A stretch of 64,000 nucleotides of DNA from Streptomyces griseoflavus (GCF_014649995.1 NZ_BMUC01000015.1:91669-155668), one strand, 5' to 3'; positions 43,344 to 51,972 are shown, counted from the first letter of the stretch. Numbers and translations: made by a program. The notes: generated by a model not told the origin, from the letters alone.

Positions 43344-44294
43344 TTGTCCGCCACCAGTTCCTCCCGCACCTCAGCCGAAATAGCGTCCCAGCCCGCCGTG
43401 TGGCGCCGGGCCGCCCTGGCGCTGCCGCACCATGCGACGGTCCTGCCGCGACGAGGGGAGCGCGTGGCCGTCGTCGGCTGCGGCACCTCGTGGTTCATGG
43501 CCCAGTCCTACGCCGTCCTGCGCGAGAGCGGCGGCCACGGCGAGACCGACGCCTACGCGGCTTCGGAGTTCCCCTACGGCAGGCACTACGACCGGGTCCT
43601 CGCCATCACCCGGTCCGGCACCACCACCGAGGTGCTCGACCTGCTGCGACGCGTCAAGGGCACCGTGGTCACCGGCGCCGTCACGGCCGACCCCGCCAGT
43701 CCCGTGAACCAGGCGGCCGACGCCGTCGCCGTCCTGGACTTCGCCGACGAGGAGTCCGTCGTACAGACCCGGTTCGCCACCGCCAACCTCGCGCTGCTGC
43801 GCGCCCACCTCGAGGCGGAAGGCGCCCTGCCCGCCGGTGTCCGGACCCTCGACGCCGCAGTCCGCGACGCCGAGCAGGCTCTCACGCGACCCCTCGACGC
43901 CGCTGTCCGGGACGCCGAGCAGGTCACCTTCCTGGGGAGCGGTTGGACCTGCGGTCTGGCACTGGAGGCCGCTCTGAAGATGCGGGAGGCGGCCGGTGCG
44001 TGGACCGAGGCCTACCCGGCGATGGAGTACCGGCACGGGCCCATCAGCATCGCCGGTCCGGGACGGATCACGTGGGCGTTCGGCGAGCTCCCGGACGGAC
44101 TGGCCGACGACATCGCCCGGGTCGGCGGCACCCTGGTCGCGGGCTCGACCGCCACGCCCTCCGGCCTTGACCCGCTCGCCGACCTCGTGCGCGCCCAACG
44201 CCTCGCCGTCGCCTGCGCCGAGGCGCGTGGGTACGACCCCGACCGGCCCCGCAACCTCACCCGCTCCGTCGTCCTCCAGGACGGCCATGCCTGA
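43344..44294 (+). CDS. SIS-domain protein, AgaS-like amino-sugar phosphate isomerase/deaminase
   Basis: A 316-residue protein with two SIS domains. SIS motifs VVGCGTSWFMAQSYA and ITRSGTTTEVLDLLRRV lie in the first, and FLGSGWTCGLALEAALKMREAA with EYRHGP in the second. In this setting it best fits AgaS, converting galactosamine-6-phosphate to tagatose-6-phosphate. A TTG start is supported by AAGGAG at 43329-43334 and conserved protein sequence from there. Between the domains, LDAAVRDAEQ occurs twice 15 residues apart. It follows the permeases by 55 bases. Confidence 0.85.
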   Translation: MSATSSSRTSAEIASQPAVWRRAALALPHHATVLPRRGERVAVVGCGTSWFMAQSYAVLRESGGHGETDAYAASEFPYGRHYDRVLAITRSGTTTEVLDLLRRVKGTVVTGAVTADPASPVNQAADAVAVLDFADEESVVQTRFATANLALLRAHLEAEGALPAGVRTLDAAVRDAEQALTRPLDAAVRDAEQVTFLGSGWTCGLALEAALKMREAAGAWTEAYPAMEYRHGPISIAGPGRITWAFGELPDGLADDIARVGGTLVAGSTATPSGLDPLADLVRAQRLAVACAEARGYDPDRPRNLTRSVVLQDGHA

Positions 44295-44484
44295 GGAGTT
44301 CGCGTCCCCGGTCGCGGTGGACGGCCCCCTCGGGAAGCGGCGTCCCCACCCGCGCCACGACCTGCCGCGCGGCCACCGGATGCGCCGGGGCCGGCCCGGG
44401 CGTGGTGGAGCCGGGGCGGCCGGCGGGCACGGCACCGGACCCCGGACCATGACCGCTCACCGGAAGGAGGCCGGGCACCGTTGA
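44287..44484 (+). other. Unassigned 190-base stretch inside the sugar operon
   Basis: All other junctions in the operon are under 60 bases or overlap, but here about 186 bases separate the SIS gene and the kinase. One frame from ATG 44287 gives 65 residues of arginine/glycine-rich sequence; another frame contains GVVEPGRPAGTAPDPG. The latter is faintly like the VxPGxxADLVVLD end of amidohydrolases such as NagA/AgaA. I cannot call a gene. It may be a relic of a lost deacetylase or merely spacer. Confidence 0.25.
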
Positions 44485-45413
44485 TCCTCACCGTCACCCC
44501 GAACGCCGCCCTCGACGTCACCTACGGCGTCGGCAGCCTGCACCCGCACACCTCGCACCGCGTCCGGACCACTCACCGACGCGCCGGGGGCAAGGGCGTC
44601 AACGTCGCCCGCGTTCTCGCCGCACTCGGGCACGACATCACCGTCACCGGCCTCGTGGGCGGCCCCACCGGCGTGGTGCTGCGGGACGACCTGCGGGCCG
44701 CGGGCCTGCGGGACGAACTCGTCCCCGTCTCCGGCGACTCACGGCAGACCGTCACCGTGGTCTCCCACGACGACGGCGACGCCACCGTGTTCAACGAACA
44801 GGGTCCACGGGTGACCGCGCCGGAGTGGCGGACCTTCACCGACCACTTCGCGTCGCTGGTGGGCGGTTTCAAGGTCGTCACGCTCTGCGGCAGCCTGCCG
44901 CCCGGGCTGCCGGCCGACGCGTACGCGCACCTGATCCGCATCGCCGCACGGGCCGGAGCCGTCACCGTGCTGGACACGAGCGGCCCCGCGCTGCTCGACG
45001 CGTTGCGCGCCGGTCCGGACGTCGTCAAACCCAACACCGCCGAGCTCTTCGCCGCCACCGGCTGCGAGGACGTCCCGGCCGCCGTGGCGCGCCTGCGTAC
45101 CCTCGGGGCCCGTGCCGTCGTCGTGTCGGCGGGTCCCGACGGCCTCCACGCCGTCGGCCCCGACGGCGGCTGGCGCGCCGCGCCGCCGAAGCGGCTCGCC
45201 GGCAACCCCACCGGGGCCGGTGACGCCTGTGTCGCCGCGCTCGCGGCCGGTCTGGCCGCTGACGGGCGCTGGCCCGACATCCTGCGCGAGGCCGTGGCGC
45301 TGTCGGCCGCCGCCGTCCCATGCCCCCTGGCCGGCGACGTCGACGCCGGCACCTACCGACACATCCGCACCAACGTGACCGTGGAGGACGTCCATGCCCC
45401 TCAGCCCCACTGA
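44481..45413 (+). CDS. PfkB-family hexose-phosphate kinase (1-PFK/tagatose-6-P kinase type)
   Basis: A 310-residue PfkB/ribokinase-fold kinase. N-terminal MILTVTPNAALDVTY and GGKGVNVARVLAALG are typical of the 1-phosphofructokinase/LacC group, and NPTGAGDACVAAL is the C-terminal signature with the catalytic aspartate. Beside a SIS isomerase and a class II aldolase it should phosphorylate tagatose-6-phosphate to the 1,6-bisphosphate. Its TTG start follows AAGGAGG. The stop overlaps the aldolase start by 20 bases. Confidence 0.9.
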   Translation: MILTVTPNAALDVTYGVGSLHPHTSHRVRTTHRRAGGKGVNVARVLAALGHDITVTGLVGGPTGVVLRDDLRAAGLRDELVPVSGDSRQTVTVVSHDDGDATVFNEQGPRVTAPEWRTFTDHFASLVGGFKVVTLCGSLPPGLPADAYAHLIRIAARAGAVTVLDTSGPALLDALRAGPDVVKPNTAELFAATGCEDVPAAVARLRTLGARAVVVSAGPDGLHAVGPDGGWRAAPPKRLAGNPTGAGDACVAALAAGLAADGRWPDILREAVALSAAAVPCPLAGDVDAGTYRHIRTNVTVEDVHAPQPH

Positions 45414-46236
45414 CGACATCGTCGGGCCCGCTTTCCGAGCCGGTGTCGGCGTCGGGGCGTTCAACGTGCTGCAGCTCGAGCACGCCGAAGCCATCGTGAG
45501 CGGGGCGGAGGACGCACGGCGGCCCGTGATCCTCCAGATCAGCGAGAACACCGTCCGCTACCACGGCGCCCTCCCACCGATCGGTCTCGCGACGCTGGCC
45601 GTCGCACGCGCGGCGCGGGTGCCCGTCGCCGTCCACCTCGACCACGCACAGTCCACGGACCTGGTGCACGAGGCCGTCCGGCTCGGCTTCACCTCCGTCA
45701 TGTTCGACGCCTCCACGCTCCCCTACGAGAAGAACCTGGCGGCTACCCGGGACGTCACCGCACACTGCCGTGCCCGGAACGTGTGGGTCGAGGCGGAACT
45801 CGGTGAGGTGGGGGGCAAGGACGGCGCGCACGCTCCCGGAGTGCGTACGGATCCGGCGGAGGCACGGGACTTCGTCGCCGCCACCGGCGTCGACGCCCTG
45901 GCCGTGGCGGTGGGCAGCTCCCACGCCATGACCACCCGGGACGCCGTGGTGGACTTCGCCCTCATCGCGGAACTGCGCGACACCGTGGGTGTCCCGCTGG
46001 TCCTGCACGGCTCGTCGGGGGTGGCCGACGCCGGACTCGCCAGAGCCGTCGGGGCGGGCATGACGAAGGTCAACGTCTCCACCCACCTGAACAAGGAGTT
46101 CACCCGGGCCGCCCGCGCCCATCTGGACTCGCACCCGGCGACCGTCGACCCGCGCACATACCTCGGCCCCGCACGCGACGCCGTCGCGGCCCAAGTGGCG
46201 CACCTGTTGAGGGTGCTGCACGGCGGGCTCGGGTGA
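45394..46236 (+). CDS. Class II tagatose/fructose-bisphosphate aldolase (KbaY/GatY/AgaY type)
   Basis: A 280-residue zinc-dependent aldolase. HLDHAQ holds the catalytic D83 and zinc ligand H84; other ligands are H177 (VGSSHAM) and H205 (LHGSSG). NVWVEAELGEVGG supplies E135 and the K+-binding loop. It would cleave tagatose-1,6-bisphosphate to glyceraldehyde-3-phosphate and dihydroxyacetone phosphate, completing GalNAc breakdown. It overlaps the kinase gene by 20 bases, so the two are translated together. Fructose-bisphosphate activity is possible but less likely in this context. Confidence 0.92.
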   Translation: MPLSPTDDIVGPAFRAGVGVGAFNVLQLEHAEAIVSGAEDARRPVILQISENTVRYHGALPPIGLATLAVARAARVPVAVHLDHAQSTDLVHEAVRLGFTSVMFDASTLPYEKNLAATRDVTAHCRARNVWVEAELGEVGGKDGAHAPGVRTDPAEARDFVAATGVDALAVAVGSSHAMTTRDAVVDFALIAELRDTVGVPLVLHGSSGVADAGLARAVGAGMTKVNVSTHLNKEFTRAARAHLDSHPATVDPRTYLGPARDAVAAQVAHLLRVLHGGLG

Positions 46237-46312
46237 CATGGCGTCCGCGGGAAGGCACGCCGAAGCGTTGACGAGGGCGATCGCTGTTGGCCAGAGTAAA
46301 GGCATGCGACGA

Positions 46313-46328
46313 AGAGGTCTAGACCCCA
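46313..46328. promoter_or_regulatory. DasR-like operator (dre) upstream of GH84 gene
   Basis: AGAGGTCTAGACCCCA contains the complete 10-bp palindromic core GGTCTAGACC of the DasR-responsive element (consensus ACTGGTCTAGACCACT; 12 of 16 match). CTAG is rare in streptomycete DNA. It lies 58 bases before the GH84 start, a repressor position. DasR senses glucosamine-6-phosphate, so control by amino-sugar supply is inferred. Confidence 0.7.
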
Positions 46329-46385
46329 TACGTCTTACCTCTTCCCGGTCAGTGCCTGCATCATCCTTGATGCCAAGGAGATTTG

Positions 46386-48809
46386 ATGGTCTACACCAAT
46401 TCCGGAGACTCGATGGAGAGACGTCGAAACACCATCATCACGATCGGCACATCCTTCGCACTGGCAATGAGCATCGGCATCGGAGCACCGCCGGCAGCTG
46501 CCGCGGAGGACTCCGCCCCCACCGCGGTTCCGCCCGTCTCACCGACTCCGCAGAGCCTCACCCGCGCCGGTGACGACGCCGTCGTGACCGGCAGGGTGAT
46601 CGTCGTGGCGGGCGAGGAGACGGATCCCGCCGCCCGCGACCGTCTCGTGAGGGAGCTGAAGGGGCACGGCGCCGACCGGGTGGACGTCGTCGCCCCCGAA
46701 AGCGTTCCCCGGGCCGCCTCCGGCCTGCTCACCGTGCGGCTCGGGCCGGCCACCCGCCCCGACATAGCGGCGGCGCTCGGCGACACGGCGGTGCCGGACC
46801 ACGCCGAGGGGTACGCCCTGCGCGTCACTCGGGCCGGGCGGGGCGGGCGGGTCACCCTCGGCGGCACCGACGCCGCCGGCCAGTTCTACGCCGTACAGAC
46901 CCTGCGCCAGTTGTTCGTCCGTACCGGGGACGACGGCTGGAAGGTGGCCGGCGTCCAGGCCGGCGACCACCCGTCGATGCCGCTGCGGGGCACCATCGAG
47001 GGCTTCTACGGACAGCCCTGGACGCACGCCGAACGGCTCGACCAGATGGACTTCTACGGGGACGTCAAGGCCAACACCTACATCTACGCGCCCAAGGACG
47101 ACCCCTACCACCGGGGCAAGTGGCGCGACCCCTACCCGGCGGACAAGCTGGCGGAGCTGGGCGAACTCGTCGACCGGGCCACGGCGAACCATGTGCGCTT
47201 CACCTTCGCCGTCTCCCCCGGAGAGTCCATCTGCTACTCCGACCCCGCCGACCGCCAGCTCCTCAAGGACAAACTCAAGGCTCTGTACGACCTGGGCACC
47301 CGCGCCTTCTCCATCCCGCTCGACGACATCAACTACACCCGCTGGAACTGCGAGGCGGACCGGGCCGCGTACGGCGAACCCGGCGCGGGAGCCGCCGGGA
47401 AGGCACAGGTCGACCTGCTCAATGACGTGCAGCGCACCTTCGTCGCCACCCACGAGGGCACCTGGCCCCTGCAGATGGTGCCCACCGAGTACTACAACCA
47501 CAGCGAATCGGCCTACAAGCGGGCCCTGCGGGAGACACTGGACCCGTCGGTCGAGGTGATGTGGACCGGCGTGGGTGTGGTACCCACACAGATCACCAAC
47601 GAGGAGGCCGAGCAGGCCGCGAGGGTCTTCGGCCGCAAGGTCTTCGTCTGGGACAACTATCCGGTCAACGACTTCGGCAACACCAGTGGGCGCCTGCTGC
47701 TCGCGCCGTACGACAAGCGCGAGGCCGGACTGTCCGATCACCTCTCCGGCATCGTGGCCAACCCCATGAACCAGCCGCACGCCAGCAAGGTAGCCGTCTT
47801 CGGCGCCGCCGACTTCGCCTGGAACGACCTCGCCTACGACGCCCGGAAGAACTGGCGCAACGCCATGTCCTACCTCGCCGGCGGTGACCCCGCGGCCACG
47901 GAGTCCCTGCTGGTGTTCGGCGACCTCCAGCACATGGCCCCCACCTTCGGCGACACCCCCTGGCAGCCCCAGGCGCCCGAACTGGCCCGCCGAGTCGAGC
48001 AGTTCTGGAAGACGTGGAACGAGGCGGACCGCGACACGGCCGTCAGTTCCCTGCGCTCCTACGCAGTCGCCGTCCAGCGGGCCCCGGCCACCATCCGCGC
48101 CGGTGAGGTGAAGGCGGGGTTCACCGCCGACGCGGCGTCCTGGCTGGACGCCACCGAACTGTGGGGCGAGGCCATGGTGAAGATGCTCGACGCGCTCGCG
48201 GCACGTCAGGCCGGGGACAAGGTGACCTCGGACCGGCTGCTGGCCGAATCCGGCGAGTCACAGCGACAGGCACACGCCCTGCGGGTCGACCCTCCGCGCA
48301 ACTCCTGGGGCAAGGTCCAGCCCAAGGTCGGTGACGGAGTGCTCGACACCTTCCTCGCGCAGGCCGAGATCCGGCTGCGCTTGTGGGACTCCGCGGGAGG
48401 CGGTGAGAACCTGGCCCTCGAGGGCACCGCGTCCGCGTCCAGCGTGGAACAGGACCTGGACCGGCTGGCGCCCCGGCACATCAACGACGGTCGGATGAAC
48501 ACCCGTTGGGCGTCCGGCTACTCCGACGACGAGTGGGTACAGATCGAACTCGCCACCCCGGCGAAGGTCGCCGCGGTGACCCTCGCCTGGGAGAACGCCT
48601 GTGCGGTGGAGTACACCGTCCAGACCTCGCAGGACGGTGAGAGCTGGGAAACCGTGTCCACACAGCGGCCGGATACCTGCGGCACCGACGTGGTCCGGGT
48701 CACCCAGGACCAGGCGGTGCGGTACGTACGCGTCCAGGGAGTGGAACGGAGGACGACCTGGGGGTACTCGATCCACGAGATGGGTGTCTACGGAACACCC
48801 GCCCCCTGA
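46386..48809 (+). CDS. Secreted GH84 beta-N-acetylglucosaminidase with CBM32-like domain
   Basis: An 807-residue secreted protein. A signal peptide (to about residue 40) is followed by a GH20b-like N-terminal domain. The GH84 barrel has RGTIEGFYG (201-209) and the catalytic pair D313-D314 in SIPLDDINY. A helical region and a C-terminal F5/8 type C (CBM32-like) domain (about 675-805, ENLALEGTASASS) end it. It removes terminal beta-GlcNAc from glycans by substrate-assisted catalysis, as in NagJ-type O-GlcNAcases. AAGGAG five bases before the ATG at 46386 sets the start. It sits 149 bases after the aldolase with its own DasR-like site. Confidence 0.94.
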   Translation: MVYTNSGDSMERRRNTIITIGTSFALAMSIGIGAPPAAAAEDSAPTAVPPVSPTPQSLTRAGDDAVVTGRVIVVAGEETDPAARDRLVRELKGHGADRVDVVAPESVPRAASGLLTVRLGPATRPDIAAALGDTAVPDHAEGYALRVTRAGRGGRVTLGGTDAAGQFYAVQTLRQLFVRTGDDGWKVAGVQAGDHPSMPLRGTIEGFYGQPWTHAERLDQMDFYGDVKANTYIYAPKDDPYHRGKWRDPYPADKLAELGELVDRATANHVRFTFAVSPGESICYSDPADRQLLKDKLKALYDLGTRAFSIPLDDINYTRWNCEADRAAYGEPGAGAAGKAQVDLLNDVQRTFVATHEGTWPLQMVPTEYYNHSESAYKRALRETLDPSVEVMWTGVGVVPTQITNEEAEQAARVFGRKVFVWDNYPVNDFGNTSGRLLLAPYDKREAGLSDHLSGIVANPMNQPHASKVAVFGAADFAWNDLAYDARKNWRNAMSYLAGGDPAATESLLVFGDLQHMAPTFGDTPWQPQAPELARRVEQFWKTWNEADRDTAVSSLRSYAVAVQRAPATIRAGEVKAGFTADAASWLDATELWGEAMVKMLDALAARQAGDKVTSDRLLAESGESQRQAHALRVDPPRNSWGKVQPKVGDGVLDTFLAQAEIRLRLWDSAGGGENLALEGTASASSVEQDLDRLAPRHINDGRMNTRWASGYSDDEWVQIELATPAKVAAVTLAWENACAVEYTVQTSQDGESWETVSTQRPDTCGTDVVRVTQDQAVRYVRVQGVERRTTWGYSIHEMGVYGTPAP

Positions 48810-48825
48810 GAACCGGTGCGCTGTG

Positions 48826-48867
48826 GTGCGGGTGCCGTCCGGTGGTCCTGCCGGACGGCACCCGCAC
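48826..48867 (+). terminator. Strong terminator after GH84 gene
   Basis: GTGCGGGTGCCGTCCGG (48826-48842) pairs perfectly with CCGGACGGCACCCGCAC (48851-48867) around an 8-base loop: a 17-bp stem starting 17 bases after the stop codon. It marks the end of the glycan island. Confidence 0.85.
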
Positions 48868-49052
48868 TCGTCCAGCCCCCGGGGCATCGCGATATCTCTC
48901 TCCTTCCTTCAGGAAAAAGCACCCCAATGGCCCCATTGCCGTCCTTCCGCTGAGCATGTCGCCACGGCCGCCATTAGCGTTTCCGCCAGATGGAGGGCCC
49001 GTCGAGCCTGGCGGCACCGGCCCTGTTCCTTCCCCCACACACGGAGGCGACC

Positions 49053-49670
49053 ATGGGCTTCGCCGGCCGACCCTGCATATTCCTCGCCGTTGCGGTTCTC
49101 GGCTGTTCTGCCGGGCTCGCCCTCATCGGGCCCGCGTCGGCCGACATGGTCCCCGCGGAGACAACTCCGGCTGCGGCGCCCCGCCCTGACGACGGCTCCT
49201 CGACGACAAGCCGCGCCATCCACGTCGAAGCTCGGCTGCAGGTCGGCGAAGAGCTCGATCTGGGGGCGGCGGGCCGCAGCGTCGGCGACCAGTTCGTCTT
49301 CAGCGGGAACCTGACATCGACCGAGGGAAGCGAGGAACGCGTCGTCGGGCGCATCGGTGGGTTCTGTGTCATCACCGACCTCGAACGCAACGCCGGACCG
49401 TGCGCGTCGACCGCGGTACTGCCGGAAGGCCAGATCACCGTTCAGGGCGAGCAAGCCGGAATTCCCGTACCGGCTCCGGTCGTCAACGCGATCACGGGAG
49501 GCACCGGGGAGTTCCGAAGGGCTCGCGGTCAGGTGCGGCAGCGGGTGTTGACGCCGGCGACCTGGCAACTCACGTTCGCACTGTCCGACGTGCGGCCTCA
49601 CCGGCCCGATGACGGTCTCCGTCCGGCCGAGACGCCGACTCCCGCGCGTCCCTCCTTCCCCGGCAAGTAA
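49053..49670 (+). CDS. Secreted allene-oxide-cyclase-barrel-like (dirigent-like) protein
   Basis: A 205-residue protein with a Sec signal (GFAGRPCIFLAVAVLGCSAGLALIG..., cleavage near ASA-DMV). The beta-barrel domain has GDQFVFSGNL, VGRIGGFCVITD, GQITVQGEQ and NAITGGTGEFRRARG, the pattern of the AOC/dirigent-like barrel found in secreted actinomycete proteins. The function is unknown; plant relatives bind small hydrophobic molecules. GGAGG precedes the ATG at 49053. A proline-rich tail follows the barrel. Confidence 0.8.
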   Translation: MGFAGRPCIFLAVAVLGCSAGLALIGPASADMVPAETTPAAAPRPDDGSSTTSRAIHVEARLQVGEELDLGAAGRSVGDQFVFSGNLTSTEGSEERVVGRIGGFCVITDLERNAGPCASTAVLPEGQITVQGEQAGIPVPAPVVNAITGGTGEFRRARGQVRQRVLTPATWQLTFALSDVRPHRPDDGLRPAETPTPARPSFPGK

Positions 49671-49853
49671 CCGCGTCGAACGGCCCCGACGCCGCCCGCG
49701 ACGCGGTGACGGGAACCACCGTTGCCCCCCGCGGAGAGACGTCCTTCAGGCCCGTGCTGCCGGCACAGCCCCGGTCGACCGTGAGGCGCGCCGGTGCGAA
49801 GGCGGGACGCGGCACCTCGGGAACACGCACCCATCACCACACGTGGAGACGTC

Positions 49854-50366
49854 GTGATCAAGAACTTCCGTACGCTCACAGGCTGGGGTGTCGTCGTGGC
49901 GGCCACCGCCACGGCCGTCACGGCCACGCTCGGCGCAACCGCCGGCGGCCCTCCGAACCCGTCGCCGACCGACCCGCAGGCCGGCCGGACGGCCGGTCAG
50001 GGGAAGGAAGCGCACACCGAGTCCCGGCCGGCGGAGCGGCGGCGGATCGCCTCATCGGTCCTGGACGAGGACTACAAGTTCACACTCACCGCGCTGAGGT
50101 CTCGGACCGACCCGCTCGCGGCATCCGTGCGCCTCCAGGTCTTCACCTTCGAGAACGGCGCGTGGAGGGAATCGGACCGCGCTCTGGTCGGCAAGGCGGA
50201 TTCCTGGTTCTGGTTCCCGCTGACCGGCCGCCACGCGGTGTGCGAGTTCTCCACCTCCGGTACGGAACCCGCGCCGGTTGCCGTCAGCGTGCTGATCACG
50301 CCGTCGATCGGCTGCTCGCCGACCGAGAACTTCCGCATCGACAACGGCCGGATCGTCCCTGCCTGA
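49854..50366 (+). CDS. Secreted or anchored hypothetical protein
   Basis: A protein of about 170 residues. It has a hydrophobic N-terminal segment (about 10-30), a proline-rich linker and a beta-rich domain (YKFTLTALRSRTDPLAASVRLQVFTFENGAW, WFWFPLTGRHAVCEFST) with two cysteines. No family was recognised. The GTG at 49854 is favoured by GGAG upstream. It follows the AOC-barrel gene by about 180 bases on the same strand. Both may be part of the cell-surface or secreted repertoire. Confidence 0.6.
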   Translation: MIKNFRTLTGWGVVVAATATAVTATLGATAGGPPNPSPTDPQAGRTAGQGKEAHTESRPAERRRIASSVLDEDYKFTLTALRSRTDPLAASVRLQVFTFENGAWRESDRALVGKADSWFWFPLTGRHAVCEFSTSGTEPAPVAVSVLITPSIGCSPTENFRIDNGRIVPA

Positions 50367-50396
50367 CAACGGCCCCGGCAGGAGCCGCCCCTGACC

Positions 50397-50438
50397 CCGC
50401 CCCGCGCGGACGTGTCGTCCTCGGCCAGTGCGGGGCGG
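50397..50438. terminator. Probable terminator between convergent genes
   Basis: CCGCCCCGC (50397-50405) pairs with GCGGGGCGG (50430-50438) around a 24-base loop, in the 98-base gap between the secreted hypothetical and the MFS gene. The loop is long, so confidence is moderate. Confidence 0.45.
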
Positions 50439-50464
50439 TGCGTCCGGCGCAGCAGGACGGCCGG

Positions 50465-51769
50465 CTACCCGTCGACGGCCACGCCGTCCCGCCCCGGGGC
50501 GGTCGCGGTGCTCGCACCGGCCCGTCGGAGGGCGTCCGGGTCGGTCCGGGCGTCGTAGCGGACCAGGCCCGGCAGCGCCGCGGCGAGCAGACCCACCGCG
50601 GCGACGCAGGCCAGGCCGCCGCTCCAGATCGCCGGGCGGGCGCCGGTCCACCCCGCCATCGCCCCGGCACGGACCTGACCCAACTGGGGGCCGACGCTGT
50701 AGGAGAGGACCTCGATCCCGGCGAGCCGGCCGCGCAGCCGGTCGGGGATGGTCTGGTTCCAGATGGTCGACCGGCCCAGTCCGCTCACCATGTCCCCCGC
50801 ACCCGCCAGCCCCAGGCACACCAGGACCAGCCAGACGTTCGACGTCCAGCCGGCCGCTGCCATGGCCAGGCCCCAGCCGGCCGCGCCGAACACCACCAGC
50901 AGACCGTGCCGTTGGGTGCGGGAGGCCCAGCCACTGGTCAGGCTCACCAGCAGTGAGCCGACGGCTCCCGCCGAGTACATCAGGCCCAGCGCCCAGTCGG
51001 CGTCGAGTTCGTCGGCGAGGAACGGGAAGATGGTGTTGGGGAACGCGAAGAACATCGCCGCGAGATCCACCGCGTAGGTGCCCAGGAGCACCGGACGCGA
51101 CCACGCGTGCCGTGCCCCTTCGACGATGCCGCGCAACGACGGCTTGGCCGCGTGCTCGACCGGCGGCATCGGCGAGAGCAGACGGCACATCAGCACCGAG
51201 ACCAGGAAGCAGCCGACCGTGGTGGCGTATGCGGGGACGTTGCCCGCGTAGGCCACGACGAGTCCGGCGAGGGCAGGTCCGGCGATCGCGCCGGCCTGCC
51301 AGCGCAGGGCGTTCAGCGCCGCCGCCGCGGGAAGCTGCTCGTGAGGGACGATCCGGGCCAGCAGCGAGTCCAGTGCGGGGCGTTGCAACCCGGCGAGTGC
51401 CGCCACTCCGGCCGCCACCACGTACAACGGCCACAGCATGGGGCTCGGCAGCAGCGCGTTCAGCAGGAGGAGGGCGGCCAGGAGGCCGAGCCCCGCCTCG
51501 GTCAGCACGATGACCTTGCGCCGGTCGGCGGCATCGGCGAGAGCCCCGCCGTACAGGCCGAAGACCACGAGCGGCACCAGTTCGACGGCGCCCATCGCGC
51601 CCACCGCGAGCGGTGAGCCGGTCAGTTCCTTGATCTGCAGTGGCAGCGCGATCAGCGCCATCACGCTGCCGAGGTAGGTGATGAGGCCCTGCACCCACAG
51701 GAGGCGGAAGTCCCGGGAGGTACGCCAGGGCGCGAGGTCGGGCAGGACGGCGGCGAGTCTCGAGGTCAT
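50465..51769 (-). CDS. MFS exporter (EntS/macrolide-efflux-like)
   Basis: A 434-residue transporter with about 12 membrane helices. The conserved loop between helices 2 and 3 reads GLYGGALADAADRRKVI, and SLLVSLTSGWASRTQRHG occupies the equivalent position in the second half. It resembles the EntS-type group that exports siderophores or drugs. GGAAG before the ATG at 51769 sets the start, only two bases after the stop of a truncated siderophore-binding lipoprotein frame. An iron-box-like site lies upstream of that frame. Siderophore export is therefore a reasonable inference, with drug efflux as the alternative. Confidence 0.9.
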   Translation of the reverse strand: MTSRLAAVLPDLAPWRTSRDFRLLWVQGLITYLGSVMALIALPLQIKELTGSPLAVGAMGAVELVPLVVFGLYGGALADAADRRKVIVLTEAGLGLLAALLLLNALLPSPMLWPLYVVAAGVAALAGLQRPALDSLLARIVPHEQLPAAAALNALRWQAGAIAGPALAGLVVAYAGNVPAYATTVGCFLVSVLMCRLLSPMPPVEHAAKPSLRGIVEGARHAWSRPVLLGTYAVDLAAMFFAFPNTIFPFLADELDADWALGLMYSAGAVGSLLVSLTSGWASRTQRHGLLVVFGAAGWGLAMAAAGWTSNVWLVLVCLGLAGAGDMVSGLGRSTIWNQTIPDRLRGRLAGIEVLSYSVGPQLGQVRAGAMAGWTGARPAIWSGGLACVAAVGLLAAALPGLVRYDARTDPDALRRAGASTATAPGRDGVAVDG

Positions 51770-51771
51770 GG

Positions 51772-51972
51772 TCAGCGGCTTCCGGACGCCCGCTCGGCGA
51801 CGACCGTGGTCCGGGAGGCGTGCTCGGTCGTCACCGGGAACTGGTCCGCCGTCCTGGTGTCGGCCGCGGAGACGCCGGCGTCCTCGGTGTCGCCGGCTCC
51901 GCTGCCGCCGGCGGTGAGTCCGGACACGAGGGCCGCCGCGAGGGCGAGCGTGCGCGGACGTGGGGTTCTCAT
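51772..51972 (-). pseudogene. Truncated siderophore-binding lipoprotein gene remnant
   Basis: A 66-residue frame starting MRTPRPRTLALAAALVSGLTAGG. It looks like the signal and first mature residues of an iron-siderophore binding lipoprotein (…TRTADQFPVTTEHASRTTVVAER). The lipobox cysteine is missing (AGGSG where AGCG is expected). The frame stops at once after AERASGSR instead of continuing for about 300 residues. GGAG precedes the ATG at 51972. Its stop is two bases from the MFS start, so the surviving frame may still couple translation to the exporter. Confidence 0.6.

Noticed and set aside
44287-44484. 65-residue arginine/glycine-rich frame overlapping the SIS stop as a real gene
   Set aside because: Composition is like random high-GC sequence, and no motif is present.
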